A DNA stretch of 64,000 nt from Nemertoderma westbladi (Eukaryota > Xenacoelomorpha > Nemertodermatida > Nemertodermatidae), in assembly GCA_032718475.1 (NCBI GenBank), contig JAUCBJ010006711.1, forward strand, positions 163,881-227,880. The letters are read 5' to 3'. Within the stretch, counting starts at the first letter, position 1, and the number at the start of each line of letters is the position of its first letter. Positions 40,301 to 56,099 of the stretch are shown in pieces. Position numbers and translations under genes: made by a program. The notes beneath the pieces are model-generated. The model did not search any database, was not told the DNA's origin, and saw only the letters and a list, made by a program, of their open reading frames with translations.

Positions 40301-43300
40301 GCCAAAGTGACTAGAGCTGAAGTTGACTCATAATACAATAATTCACCTCAAATATCTCAGCTATTTCATGAACATAATGAAGTATTAAATCCATGTCAAA
40401 TTCCTTTGTATTTTTCTGCAATAATTTATCAAAATATCCTCTGATTTTTTTCAAAAACCATATCAATTTTCATATTTATAACTTCTATCCCACTCAACGA
40501 GATAAAGTATCTTAAATGAAAGTCAAAAGAACAGGTAACACTTACATTTATAGAAGTAATCAGCTGTTATTTGCTACGTCTTTCCGCTGGAGATGGATGA
40601 ATTTTGATTGCGTTGGAACACCCCCCTATCTGTGGCTTTCTGAGTGGAGAGATAAGTATCCTATCTCCCTATTAATATTGTTGTGTTCTAGAATATTTTT
40701 TATAGTTTCATCGTATTGCCAAAGTGACTAGAGCTGAAGTTGTCTCATAATTCAATAATTCACCTCAAATATCTCAGCTATTTCATGAACATAATGAAGT
40801 AATAAATCCATGTCAAAATCCTTGGTATTTTTCTGCAATAATTTATCAAATTATCCTCTGATTTTTTTCAAAAACCACATCGATTTTCACATCAATTTTC
40901 ATATTTATAACTTCTATCCCACTCAGCGGGATAAAGTATCTTAAATGAAAGTCAAAAGAACAGGTAACACTTACATTTATAGAAGTAATCAGCTGTTATT
41001 TGCTTCGTCTTTCCGCTGGAGATGGATGAATTTTGATTGTGTCAGAACACCCCTATCTGTGGCTGTCTGAGTTGAGAGATAAGTAGCCTATCTCCCTATT
41101 AATATTGTTGTGTTCTAGAATATTTATTATACAATAATTCACCTCAAATATCTCAGCTATTTCATGAACATAATGAAGTATTAAATCCATGTCAAATTCC
41201 TTGGTATTTTTCTGCAATAATTTATCAAAATATCCTCTGATTTTTTTAAAAAACCATATCAATTTTCATATTTATAACTTCTATCCCACTCAACGAGATA
41301 AAGTATCTTAAATGAAAGTCAAAAGAACAGGTAACACTTACATTTATAGAAGTAATCAGCTGTTATTTGCTACGTCTTTCCGCTGGAGATGGATGAATTT
41401 TGATTGCGTTGGAACACCCCCTATCTGTGGCTTTCTGAGTGGAGAGATAAGTATCCTATCTCCCTATTAATATTGTTGTGTTGAATATTTTTTATAGTTT
41501 CATCGTATTGCCAAAGTGACTAGAGCTCAAGTTGTCTCATAATACAATAATTCACCTCAAATATCTCAGCTATTTCATGAACATAATGAAGTATTAAATC
41601 CATGTCAAAATCCTTGGTATTTTTCTGCAATAATTTATCAAAATTTCCTCTGATTTTTTTCAAAAACCATATCAATTTTCATATTTATAACTTCTATCCC
41701 ACTCCACGAGATTGAGAATCTTAAATGAACGTCAAAAGAACAGGTAACACTTACATTTATAGAAGTAATCAGCTGTTATTTGCTACGTCTTTCTGCTGGA
41801 GATGGATGAATTTTGATTGTGTCAGAACACCCCCTATCTGTGGCTGTCTGAGTTTAGAAATAAGTAGCCTATCTCCCTATTAATATTGTTGTGTTCTAGA
41901 ATATTTATTATAGTTTCATCGTATTGCTAAAGTGGCTGGAGCTAAAGTTATTATGTAATGCAATAATTCACCTCAAATATCTCAGCTATTTCATGAACAT
42001 AATGAAGTATTAAAGCCATGTCAAAATCCTTGGTGTTTTTCTGCAATAATTTTTCAAAATATCCTCTGATTTTTTACAAAAATCATATCGATTTTCATAT
42101 TTATAACTTCTATCCCACTCAACGAGATAAAGTATCTTAAATGAAAGTCAAAAGAACAGGTAACACTTACATTTATAGAAGTAATCAGCTGTTATTTGCT
42201 ACGTCTTTCTGCTGGAGATGGATTAATTTTGATTGCGTTGGAACACCCCCTATCTGTGGCTTTCTGAGTGGAGAGATACGTATCCTATCTCCCTATTAAT
42301 ATTGTTGTGTTCTAGAATATTTTTTATAGTTTCATCGTATTGCCAAAGTGACTAGAGCTGAAGTTGTCTCATAATTCAATAATTCACCTCAAATATCTCA
42401 GCTATTTCATGAACATAATGAAGTAATAAATCCATGTCAAAATCCTTGGTATTTTTCTGCAATAATTTATCAAAATATCCTCTGATTTTTTTCAAAAACC
42501 ACATCGATTTTCTTATTTATAACTTCTATCCCACTCCACGAGATAGAGAATCTTAAATGAACGTCAAAAGAACAGGTAACACTTACATTTATAGCAGTAA
42601 TCAGCTGTTATTTGCTACGTCTTTCCGCTGGAGATGGATTAATTTTGATTGCGTTGGAACACCCCCTATCTGTGGCTGTCTGAGAGGAGAGATAAGTAGC
42701 CTATCTCCCTGTTAATATTGTTGTGTTCTAGAATATTTATTATAGTTTCATCGTATTGCCAAAGTGACTAGAGCTGAAGTTGACTCATAATACAATAATT
42801 CACCTCAAATATCTCAGCTATTTCATGAACATAATGAAGTATTAAATCCATGTCAAATTCCTTGGTATTTTTCTGCAATAATTTATCAAAATATCCTCTG
42901 ATTTTTTTCAAAAACCATATCGATTTTCATATTTATAACTTCTATCCCACTCAACGAGATAAAGTATCTTAAATGAAAGTCAAAAGAACAGGTAACACTT
43001 ACATTTATAGAAGTAATCAGCTGTTATTTGCTACGTCTTTCTGCTGGAGATGGATTAATTTTGATTGCGTTGGAACACCCCCTATCTGTGGCTTTCTGAG
43101 TGGAGAGATACGTATCCTATCTCCCTATTAATATTGTTGTGTTCTAGAATATTTTTTATAGTTTCATCGTATTGCCAAAGTGACTAGAGCTGAAGTTGAC
43201 TCATAATACAATAATTCACCTCAAATATCTCAGCTATTTCATGAACATAATGAAGTATTAAATCCATGTCAAATTCCTTTGTATTTTTCTGCAATAATTT

Positions 43301-44200
43301 ATCAAAATATCCTCTGATTTTTTTCAAAAACCATATCAATTTTCATATTTATAACTTCTATCCCACTCAACGAGATAAAGTATCTTAAATGAAAGTCAAA
43401 AGAACAGGTAACACTTACATTTATAGAAGTAATCAGCTGTTATTTGCTACGTCTTTCCGCTGGAGATGGATGAATTTTGATTGCGTTGGAACACCCCCCT
43501 ATCTGTGGCTTTCTGAGTGGAGAGATAAGTATCCTATCTCCCTATTAATATTGTTGTGTTCTAGAATATTTTTTATAGTTTCATCGTATTGCCAAAGTGA
43601 CTAGAGCTGAAGTTGTCTCATAATTCAATAATTCACCTCAAATATCTCAGCTATTTCATGAACATAATGAAGTAATAAATCCATGTCAAAATCCTTGGTA
43701 TTTTTCTGCAATAATTTATCAAATTATCCTCTGATTTTTTTCAAAAACCACATCGATTTTCACATCAATTTTCATATTTATAACTTCTATCCCACTCAGC
43801 GGGATAAAGTATCTTAAATGAAAGTCAAAAGAACAGGTAACACTTACATTTATAGAAGTAATCAGCTGTTATTTGCTTCGTCTTTCCGCTGGAGATGGAT
43901 GAATTTTGATTGTGTCAGAACACCCCTATCTGTGGCTGTCTGAGTTGAGAGATAAGTAGCCTATCTCCCTATTAATATTGTTGTGTTCTAGAATATTTAT
44001 TATACAATAATTCACCTCAAATATCTCAGCTATTTCATGAACATAATGAAGTATTAAATCCATGTCAAATTCCTTGGTATTTTTCTGCAATAATTTATCA
44101 AAATATCCTCTGATTTTTTTAAAAAACCATATCAATTTTCATATTTATAACTTCTATCCCACTCAACGAGATAAAGTATCTTAAATGAAAGTCAAAAGAA
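38460..44200. repeat. Higher-order repeat: 2873-bp duplication
   Basis: Sequence from about 38.46 to 41.3 kb recurs 2873 bp downstream. It includes the six-C variant (ACACCCCCCTATC), a 14-bp insertion near 40888 and a 47-bp deletion near 41130. The odd length reflects these indels in a seven-monomer unit. Confidence 0.8.
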
Positions 44201-47200
44201 CAGGTAACACTTACATTTATAGAAGTAATCGGCTGTTATTTGCTACGTCTTTCCGCTGGAGATGGATGAATTTTGATTGCGTTGGAACACCCCCTATCTG
44301 TGGCTTTCTGAGTGGAGAGATAAGTATCCTATCTCCCTATTAATATTGTTGTGTTCTAGAATATTTTTTATAGTTTCATCGTATTGCCAAAGTGACTAGA
44401 GCTGAAGTTAACTCATAATACAATAATTCACCTCAAATATCTCAGCTATTTCATGAACATAATGAAGTATTAAAGCCATGTCAAAATCATTGGTATTTTT
44501 CTGCAATAATTTATCAAAATATCCTCTGATTTTTATCAAAAACCACATCGATTTTCTTATTTATAACTTCTATCCCACTCCACGAGATAGAGAATCTTAA
44601 ATGAACGTCAAAAGAACAGGTAACACTTACATTTATAGCAGTAATCAGCTGTTATTTGCTACGTCTTTCCGCTGGAGATGGATTAATTTTGATTGCGTTG
44701 GAACACCCCCTATCTGTGGCTGTCTGAGAGGAGAGATAAGTAGCCTATCTCCCTGTTAATATTGTTGTGTTCTAGAATATTTATTATAGTTTCATCGTAT
44801 TGCCAAAGTGACTAGAGCTGAAGTTGTCTCATAATTCAATAATTCACCTCAAATATCTCAGCTATTTCATGAACATAATGAAGTATTAAATCCATGTCAA
44901 AATCCTTGGTATTTTTCTGCAATAATTTATCAAAATATCCTCTGATTTTTTTCATAAACCATATCAATTTTCATATTTATAACTTCTATCCCACTCCACG
45001 AGATAAAGAATCTTAAATGAAAGTCAAAAGAAGAGGTAACACTTACATTTATAGAAGTAATCAGCTGTTATTTGCTACGTCTTTCCGCTGGAGATGGATG
45101 AATTTTGATTGTATCAGAACACCCCCTATCTGTGGCTGTCTGAGTTGAGAAATAAGTAGCCTATCTCCCTATTAATATTGTTGTGTTCTAGAATATTTAT
45201 TATAGTTTCATCGTATTGCTAAAGTGGCTGGAGCTAAAGTTATTATGTAATGCAATAATTCACCTCAAATATCTCAGCTATTTCATGAACATAATGAAGT
45301 ATTAAATCCATGTCAAATTCCTTGGTATTTTTCTGCAATAATTTATCAAAATATCCTCTGATTTTTTTCATAAACCATATCAATTTTCATATTTATAACT
45401 TCTATCCCACTCCACGAGATAAAGAATCTTAAATGAAAGTCAAAAGAAGAGGTAACACTTACATTTATAGAAGTAATCAGCTGTTATTTGCTACGTCTTT
45501 CCGCTGGAGATGGATGAATTTTGATTGTGTCAGAACACCCCCTATCTGTGGCTGTCTGAGTTGAGAAATAAGTAGCCTATCTCCCTATTAATATTGTTGT
45601 GTTCTAGAATATTTATTATAGTTTCATCGTATTGCTAAAGTGGCTGGAGCTAAAGTTATTATGTAATGCAATAATTCACCTCAAATATCTCAGCTATTTC
45701 ATGAACATAATCAAGTATTAAAGCCATGTCAAAATCATTGGTGTTTTTCTGCAATAATTTATCAAAATATCCTCTGATTTTTTTCAAAAACCACATCGAT
45801 TTTCTTATTTATAACTTCTATCCCACTCCACGAGATAGAGAATCTTAAATGAACGTCAAAAGAACAGGTAACACTTACATTTATAGCAGTAATCAGCTTT
45901 TATTTGCTACGTCTTTCTGCTGGAGATGGATGAATTTTGATTGCGTTGGAACACCCCCTATCTGTGGCTTTCTGAGTGGAGAGATAAGTATCCTATCTCC
46001 CTATTAATATTGTTGTGTTGAATATTTTTTATAGTTTCATCGTATTGCCAAAGTGACTAGAGCTCAAGTTGTCTCATAATACAATAATTCACCTCAAATA
46101 TCTCAGCTATTTCATGAACATAATGAAGTATTAAATCCATGTCAAAATCCTTGGTATTTTTCTGCAATAATTTATCAAAATATCCTCTGATTTTTTTCAA
46201 AAACCATATTAATTTTCATATTTATAACTTCTATCCCACTCCACGAGATTGAGAATCTTAAATGAACGTCAAAAGAACAGGTAACACTTACATTTATAGC
46301 AGTAATCAGCTGTTATTTGCTACGTCTTTCCGCTGGAGATGGATTAATTTTGATTGCGTTGGAACACCCCCTATCTGTGGCTGTCTGAGAGGAGAGATAA
46401 GTAGCCTATCTCCCTGTTAATATTGTTGTGTTCTAGAATATTTTTTATAGTTTCATCGTATTGCCAAAGTGACTAGAGCTGAAGTTGACTCATAATACAA
46501 TAATTCACCTCAAATATCTCAGCTATTTCATGAACATAATGAAGTATTAAATCCATGTCAAATTCCTTTGTATTTTTCTGCAATAATTTATCAAAATATC
46601 CTCTGATTTTTTTCAAAAACCATATCAATTTTCATATTTATAACTTCTATCCCACTCAACGAGATAAAGTATCTTAAATGAAAGTCAAAAGAACAGGTAA
46701 CACTTACATTTATAGAAGTAATCAGCTGTTATTTGCTACGTCTTTCCGCTGGAGATGGATGAATTTTGATTGCGTTGGAACACCCCCCTATCTGTGGCTT
46801 TCTGAGTGGAGAGATAAGTATCCTATCTCCCTATTAATATTGTTGTGTTCTAGAATATTTTTTATAGTTTCATCGTATTGCCAAAGTGACTAGAGCTGAA
46901 GTTGTCTCATAATTCAATAATTCACCTCAAATATCTCAGCTATTTCATGAACATAATGAAGTAATAAATCCATGTCAAAATCCTTGGTATTTTTCTGCAA
47001 TAATTTATCAAAATATCCTCTGATTTTTTTCAAAAACCACATCGATTTTCTTATTTATAACTTCTATCCCACTCCACGAGATAGAGAATCTTAAATGAAC
47101 GTCAAAAGAACAGGTAACACTTACATTTATAGCAGTAATCAGCTGTTATTTGCTACGTCTTTCCGCTGGAGATGGATTAATTTTGATTGCGTTGGAACAC

Positions 47201-50200
47201 CCCCTATCTGTGGCTGTCTGAGAGGAGAGATAAGTAGCCTATCTCCCTGTTAATATTGTTGTGTTCTAGAATATTTATTATAGTTTCATCGTATTGCCAA
47301 AGTGACTAGAGCTGAAGTTGACTCATAATACAATAATTCACCTCAAATATCTCAGCTATTTCATGAACATAATGAAGTATTAAATCCATGTCAAATTCCT
47401 TGGTATTTTTCTGCAATAATTTATCAAAATATCCTCTGATTTTTTTCAAAAACCATATCGATTTTCATATTTATAACTTCTATCCCACTCAACGAGATAA
47501 AGTATCTTAAATGAAAGTCAAAAGAACAGGTAACACTTACATTTATAGAAGTAATCAGCTGTTATTTGCTACGTCTTTCTGCTGGAGATGGATTAATTTT
47601 GATTGCGTTGGAACACCCCCTATCTGTGGCTTTCTGAGTGGAGAGATACGTATCCTATCTCCCTATTAATATTGTTGTGTTCTAGAATATTTTTTATAGT
47701 TTCATCGTATTGCCAAAGTGACTAGAGCTGAAGTTGACTCATAATACAATAATTCACCTCAAATATCTCAGCTATTTCATGAACATAATGAAGTATTAAA
47801 TCCATGTCAAATTCCTTTGTATTTTTCTGCAATAATTTATCAAAATATCCTCTGATTTTTTTCAAAAACCATATCAATTTTCATATTTATAACTTCTATC
47901 CCACTCAACGAGATAAAGTATCTTAAATGAAAGTCAAAAGAACAGGTAACACTTACATTTATAGAAGTAATCAGCTGTTATTTGCTACGTCTTTCCGCTG
48001 GAGATGGATGAATTTTGATTGCGTTGGAACACCCCCCTATCTGTGGCTTTCTGAGTGGAGAGATAAGTATCCTATCTCCCTATTAATATTGTTGTGTTCT
48101 AGAATATTTTTTATAGTTTCATCGTATTGCCAAAGTGACTAGAGCTGAAGTTGTCTCATAATTCAATAATTCACCTCAAATATCTCAGCTATTTCATGAA
48201 CATAATGAAGTAATAAATCCATGTCAAAATCCTTGGTATTTTTCTGCAATAATTTATCAAATTATCCTCTGATTTTTTTCAAAAACCACATCGATTTTCA
48301 CATCAATTTTCATATTTATAACTTCTATCCCACTCAGCGGGATAAAGTATCTTAAATGAAAGTCAAAAGAACAGGTAACACTTACATTTATAGAAGTAAT
48401 CAGCTGTTATTTGCTTCGTCTTTCCGCTGGAGATGGATGAATTTTGATTGTGTCAGAACACCCCTATCTGTGGCTGTCTGAGTTGAGAGATAAGTAGCCT
48501 ATCTCCCTATTAATATTGTTGTGTTCTAGAATATTTATTATACAATAATTCACCTCAAATATCTCAGCTATTTCATGAACATAATGAAGTATTAAATCCA
48601 TGTCAAATTCCTTGGTATTTTTCTGCAATAATTTATCAAAATATCCTCTGATTTTTTTAAAAAACCATATCAATTTTCATATTTATAACTTCTATCCCAC
48701 TCAACGAGATAAAGTATCTTAAATGAAAGTCAAAAGAACAGGTAACACTTACATTTATAGAAGTAATCAGCTGTTATTTGCTACGTCTTTCCGCTGGAGA
48801 TGGATGAATTTTGATTGCGTTGGAACACCCCCTATCTGTGGCTTTCTGAGTGGAGAGATAAGTATCCTATCTCCCTATTAATATTGTTGTGTTCTAGAAT
48901 ATTTTTTATAGTTTCATCGTATTGCCAAAGTGACTAGAGCTGAAGTTAACTCATAATACAATAATTCACCTCAAATATCTCAGCTATTTCATGAACATAA
49001 TGAAGTATTAAAGCCATGTCAAAATCATTGGTATTTTTCTGCAATAATTTATCAAAATATCCTCTGATTTTTATCAAAAACCACATCGATTTTCTTATTT
49101 ATAACTTCTATCCCACTCCACGAGATAGAGAATCTTAAATGAACGTCAAAAGAACAGGTAACACTTACATTTATAGCAGTAATCAGCTGTTATTTGCTAC
49201 GTCTTTCCGCTGGAGATGGATTAATTTTGATTGCGTTGGAACACCCCCTATCTGTGGCTGTCTGAGAGGAGAGATAAGTAGCCTATCTCCCTGTTAATAT
49301 TGTTGTGTTCTAGAATATTTATTATAGTTTCATCGTATTGCCAAAGTGACTAGAGCTGAAGTTGTCTCATAATTCAATAATTCACCTCAAATATCTCAGC
49401 TATTTCATGAACATAATGAAGTATTAAATCCATGTCAAAATCCTTGGTATTTTTCTGCAATAATTTATCAAAATATCCTCTGATTTTTTTCAAAAACCAC
49501 ATCGATTTTCTTATTTATAACTTCTATCCCACTCCACGAGATAAAGAATCTAAAATGAAAGTCAAAAGAACAGGTAACACTTACATTTATATAAGTAATC
49601 AGCTGTTATTTGCTACGTCTTTCCGCTGGAGATGGATGAATTTTGATTGTATCAGAACACCCCCTATCTGTGGCTGTCTGAGTTGAGAAATAAGTAGCCT
49701 ATCTCCCTATTAATATTGTTGTGTTCTAGAATATTTATTATAGTTTCATCGTATTGCTAAAGTGGCTGGAGCTAAAGTTATTATGTAATGCAATAATTCA
49801 CCTCAAATATCTCAGCTATTTCATGAACATAATGAAGTATTAAATCCATGTCAAATTCCTTGGTATTTTTCTGCAATAATTTATCAAAATATCCTCTGAT
49901 TTTTTTCATAAACCATATCAATTTTCATATTTATAACTTCTATCCCACTCCACGAGATAAAGAATCTTAAATGAAAGTCAAAAGAAGAGGTAACACTTAC
50001 ATTTATAGAAGTAATCAGCTGTTATTTGCTACGTCTTTCCGCTGGAGATGGATGAATTTTGATTGTGTCAGAACACCCCCTATCTGTGGCTGTCTGAGTT
50101 GAGAAAAAGTAGCCTATCTCCCTATTAATATTGTTGTGTTCTAGAATATTTATTATAGTTTCATCGTATTGCTAAAGTGGCTGGAGCTAAAGTTATTATG

Positions 50201-50980
50201 TAATGCAATAATTCACCTCAAATATCTCAGCTATTTCATGAACATAATCAAGTATTAAAGCCATGTCAAAATCATTGGTGTTTTTCTGCAATAATTTATC
50301 AAAATATCCTCTGATTTTTTTCAAAAACCACATCGATTTTCTTATTTATAACTTCTATCCCACTCCACGAGATAGAGAATCTTAAATGAACGTCAAAAGA
50401 ACAGGTAACACTTACATTTATAGCAGTAATCAGCTTTTATTTGCTACGTCTTTCTGCTGGAGATGGATGAATTTTGATTGCGTTGGAACACCCCCTATCT
50501 GTGGCTTTCTGAGTGGAGAGATAAGTATCCTATCTCCCTATTAATATTGTTGTGTTGAATATTTTTTATAGTTTCATCGTATTGCCAAAGTGACTAGAGC
50601 TCAAGTTGTCTCATAATACAATAATTCACCTCAAATATCTCAGCTATTTCATGAACATAATGAAGTATTAAATCCATGTCAAAATCCTTGGTATTTTTCT
50701 GCAATAATTTATCAAAATATCCTCTGATTTTTTTCAAAAACCATATTAATTTTCATATTTATAACTTCTATCCCACTCCACGAGATTGAGAATCTTAAAT
50801 GAACGTCAAAAGAACAGGTAACACTTACATTTATAGCAGTAATCAGCTGTTATTTGCTACGTCTTTCCGCTGGAGATGGATTAATTTTGATTGCGTTGGA
50901 ACACCCCCTATCTGTGGCTGTCTGAGAGGAGAGATAAGTAGCCTATCTCCCTGTTAATATTGTTGTGTTCTAGAATATTT
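42300..50980. repeat. Higher-order repeat: 4538-bp, eleven-monomer duplication
   Basis: About 42.3-46.4 kb and 46.8-51.0 kb match with an offset of 4538-4540 bp. Shared private variants include TTCATAAACC (45367 and 49907) and CCATATTAATT (46205 and 50745). Confidence 0.75.
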
Positions 50981-53900
50981 ATTATAGTTTCATCGTATTG
51001 CCAAAGTGACTAGAGCTGAAGTTGACTCATAATACAATAATTCACCTCAAATATCTCAGCTATTTCATGAACATAATGAAGTATTAAATCCATGTCAAAT
51101 TCCTTGGTATTTTTCTGCAATAATTTATCAAAATATCCTCTGATTTTTTTCAAAAACTATATCAATTTTCATATTTATAACTTCTATCCCACTCAGCGAG
51201 ATAAAGTATCTTAAATGAAAGTCAAAAGAACAGGTAACACTTACATTTATAGAAGTAATCAGCTGTTATTTGCTTCGTCTTTCCGCTGGAGATGGATGAA
51301 TTTTGATTGTGTCAGAACACCCCTATCTGTGGCTGTCTGAGTTGAGAGATAAGTAGCCTATCTCCCTATTAATATTGTTGTGTTCTAGAATATTTATTAT
51401 AGTTTCATCGCATTGCTAAAGTGGCTGGAGCTAAAGTTATTATGTAATGCAATAATTCACCTCAAATATCTCAGCTATTTCATGAACATAATGAAGTATT
51501 AAATCCATGTCAAAATCCTTGGTATTTTTCTGCAATAATTTATCAAAATATCCTCTGATTTTTTTCAAAAACCATATCAATTTTCATATTTATAACTTCT
51601 ATCCCACTCCACGAGATAAAGAATCTAAAATGAAAGTCAAAAGAACAGGTAACACTTACATTTATAGAAGTAATCAGCTGTTATTTGCTACGTCTTTCCG
51701 CTGGAGATGGATGAATTTTGATTGTGTCAGAACACCCCCTATCTGTGGCTGTCTGAGTTGAGAAATAAGTAGCCTATCTCCCTATTAATATTGTTGTGTT
51801 CTAGAATATTTATTATACTTTCATCGTATTGCTAAAGTGGCTGGAGCTAAAGTTATTATGTAATGCAATAATTCACCTCAAATATCTCAGCTATTTCATG
51901 AACATAATGAAGTATTAAATCCATGTCACATTCCTTGGTATTTTTCTGCAATAATTTATCAAAATATCCTCTGATTTTTTTCAAAAACCATATCAATTTT
52001 CATATTTATAACTTCTATCCCACTCCACGAGATAAAGAATCTTAAATGAAAGTCAAAAGAAGAGGTAACACTTACATTTATAGCAGTAATCAGGTGTTAT
52101 TTGCTACGTCTTTCCGCTGGAGATGGATGAATTTTGATTGCGTTGGAACACCCCCTATCTGTGGCTTTCTGAGTGGAGAGATAAGTATCCTATCTCCCTA
52201 TTAATATTGTTGTGTTCTAGAATATTTTTTATAGTTTCATCGTATTGCCAAAGTGACTAGAGCTGAAGTTAACTCATAATACAATAATTCACCTCAAATA
52301 TCTCAGCTATTTCATGAACATAATGAAGTATTAAAGCCATGTCAAATTCCTTGGTATTTTTCTGCAATAATTTATCAAAATATCCTCTGATTTTTTTCAA
52401 AAACCACATCGATTTTCTTTTATTTATAACTTCTATCCCACTCCACGAGATAGAGAATCTTAAATGAACGTCAAAAGAACAGGTAACACTTACATTTATA
52501 GCAGTAATCAGCTGTTATTTGCTACGTCTTTCCGCTGGAGATGGATTAATTTTGATTGCGTTGGAACACCCCCTATCTGTGGCTGTCTGAGTGGAGAGAT
52601 AAGTATCCTATCTCCCTATTAATATTGTTGTGTTCTAGAATATTTTTTATAGTTTCATCGTATTGCCAAAGTGACTAGAGCTGAAGTTAACTCATAATAC
52701 AATAATTCACCTCAAATATCTCAGCTATTTCATGAACATAATGAAGTATTAAAGCCATGTCAAATTCCTTGGTATTTTTCTGCAATAATTTATCAAAATA
52801 TCCTCTGATTTTTTTAAAAAACCATATCAATTTTCATATTTATAACTTCTATCCCACTCAACGAGATAAAGTATCTTAAATGAAAGTCAAAAGAACAGGT
52901 AACACTTACATTTATAGAAGTAATCAGCTGTTATTTGCTACGTCTTTCCGCTGGAGATGGATGAATTTTGATTGCGTTGGAACACCCCCTATCTGTGGCT
53001 TTCTGAGTGGAGAGATAAGTATCCTATCTCCCTATTAATATTGTTGTGTTCTAGAATATTTTTTATAGTTTCATCGTATTGCCAAAGTGACTAGAGCTGA
53101 AGTTAACTCATAATACAATAATTCACCTCAAATATCTCAGCTATTTCATGAACATAATGAAGTATTAAAGCCATGTCAAAATCATTGGTGTTTTTCTGCA
53201 ATAATTTATCAAAATATCCTCTGATTTTTATCATAAACCACATCGATTTTCTTATTTATAACTTCTATCCCACTCCACGAGATAGAGAATCTTAAATGAA
53301 CGTCAAAAGAACAGGTAACACTTACATTTATAGCAGTAATCAGCTGTTATTTGCTACGTCTTCCCGCCGGAGATGGATGAATTTTGATTGCGTTGGAACA
53401 CCCCCTATCTGTGGCTTTCTGAGTGGAGAGATAAGTATCCTATCTCCCTATTAATATTGTTGCGTTCTAGAATATTTTTTATAGTTTCATCGTATTGCCA
53501 AAGTGACTAGAGCTGAAGTTAACTCATAATACAATAATTCACCTCAAATATCTCAGCTATTTCATGAACATAATGAAGTATTAAAGCCATGTCAAAATCA
53601 TTGGTGTTTTTCTGCAATAATTTATCAAAATATCCTCTGATTTTTATCATAAACCACATCGATTTTCTTATTTATAACTTCTATCCCACTCCACGAGATA
53701 GAGAATCTTAAATGAACGTCAAAAGAACAGGTAACACTTACATTTATAGCAGTAATCAGCTGTTATTTGCTACGTCTTCCCGCCGGAGATGGATGAATTT
53801 TGATTGCGTTGGAACACCCCCTATCTGTGGCTGTCTGAGTGGAGAGATAAGTATCCTATCTCCCTATTAATATTGTTGTGTTCTAGAATATTTATTATAG

Positions 53901-56099
53901 TTTCATCGTATTGCTAAAGTGGCTGGAGCTAAAGTTATTATGTAATGCAATAATTCACCTCAAATATCTCAGCTATTTCATGAACATAATGAAGTATTAA
54001 ATCCATGTCAAATTCCTTGGTATTTTTCTGCAATAATTTATCAAAATATCCTCTGATTTTTTTCAAAAACCATATCAATTTTCATATTTATAACTTCTAT
54101 CCCACTCAACGAGATAAAGTATCTTAAATGAAAGTCAAAAGAACAGGTAACACTTACATTTATAGAAGTAATCAGCTGTTATTTGCTACGTCTTTCCGCT
54201 GGAGATGGATGAATTTTGATTGCGTTGGAACACCCCCCTATCTGTGGCTTTCTGAGTGGAGAGATAAGTATCCTATCTCCCTATTAATATTGTTGTGTTC
54301 TAGAATATTTTTTATAGTTTCATCGTATTGCCAAAGTGACTAGAGCTGAAGTTGTCTCATAATTCAATAATTCACCTCAAATATCTCAGCTATTTCCTGA
54401 ACATAATGAAGTATTAAATCCATGTCAAAATCCTTGGTATTTTTCTGCAATAATTTATTAAAATATCCTCTGATTTTTTTCAAAAACCACATCGATTTTC
54501 TTATTTATAACTTCTATCCCACTCCACGAGATAGAGAATCTTAAATGAACGTCAAAAGAACAGGTAACACTTACATTTATAGCAGTAATCAGCTGTTATT
54601 TGCTACGTCTTTCCGCTGGAGATGGATTAATTTTGATTGCGTTGGAACACCCCCTATCTGTGGCTGTCTGAGAGGAGAGATAAGTAGCCTATCTCCCTGT
54701 TAATATTGTTGTGTTCTAGAATATTTATTATAGTTTCATCGTATTGCCAAAGTGACTAGAGCTGAAGTTGACTCATAATACAATAATTCACCTCAAATAT
54801 CTCAGCTATTTCATGAACATAATGAAGTATTAAATCCATGTCAAATTCCTTGGTATTTTTCTGCAATAATTTATCAAAATATCCTCTGATTTTTTTCAAA
54901 AACCATATCAATTTTCATATTTATAACTTCTATCCCACTCAGCGAGATAAAGTATCTTAAATGAAAGTCAAAAGAACAGGTAACACTTACATTTATAGAA
55001 GTAATCAGCTGTTATTTGCTTCGTCTTTCCGCTGGAGATGGATGAATTTTGATTGTGTCAGAACACCCCTATCTGTGGCTGTCTGAGTTGAGAGATAAGT
55101 AGCCTATCTCCCTATTAATATTGTTGTGTTCTAGAATATTTATTATAGTTTCATCGTATTGCTAAAGTGGCTGGAGCTAAAGTTATTATGTAATGCAATA
55201 ATTCACCTCAAATATCTCAGCTATTTCATGAACATAATGAAGTATTAAAGCCATGTCAAAATCCTTGGTGTTTTTCTGCAATAACTTTTCAAAATATCCT
55301 CTGATTTTTTACAAAAATCATATCGATTTTCATATTTATAACTTCTATCCCACTCAACGAGATAAAGTATCTTAAATGAAAGTCAAAAGAACAGGTAACA
55401 CTTACATTTATAGAAGTAATCAGCTGTTATTTGCTACGTCTTTCTGCTGGAGATGGATTAATTTTGATTGCGTTGGAACACCCCCTATCTGTGGCTTTCT
55501 GAGTGGAGAGATACGTATCCTATCTCCCTATTAATATTGTTGTGTTCTAGAATATTTTTTATAGTTTCATCGTATTGCCAAAGTGACTAGAGCTGAAGTT
55601 GACTCATAATACAATAATTCACCTCAAATATCTCAGCTATTTCATGAACATAATGAAGTATTAAATCCATGTCAAATTCCTTGGTATTTTTCTGCAATAA
55701 TTTATCAAAATATCCTCTGATTTTTTTCAAAAACCATATCAATTTTCATATTTATAACTTCTATCCCACTCAACGAGATAAAGTATCTTAAATGAAAGTC
55801 AAAAGAACAGGTAACACTTACATTTATAGAAGTAATCAGCTGTTATTTGCTACGTCTTTCCGCTGGAGATGGATGAATTTTGATTGCGTTGGAACACCCC
55901 CTATCTGTGGCTTTCTGAGTGGAGAGATAAGTATCCTATCTCCCTATTAATATTGTTGTGTTCTAGAATATTTTTTATAGTTTCATCGTATTGCCAAAGT
56001 GACTAGAGCTGAAGTTGTCTCATAATTCAATAATTCACCTCAAATATCTCAGCTATTTCCTGAACATAATGAAGTATTAAATCCATGTCAAAATCCTTG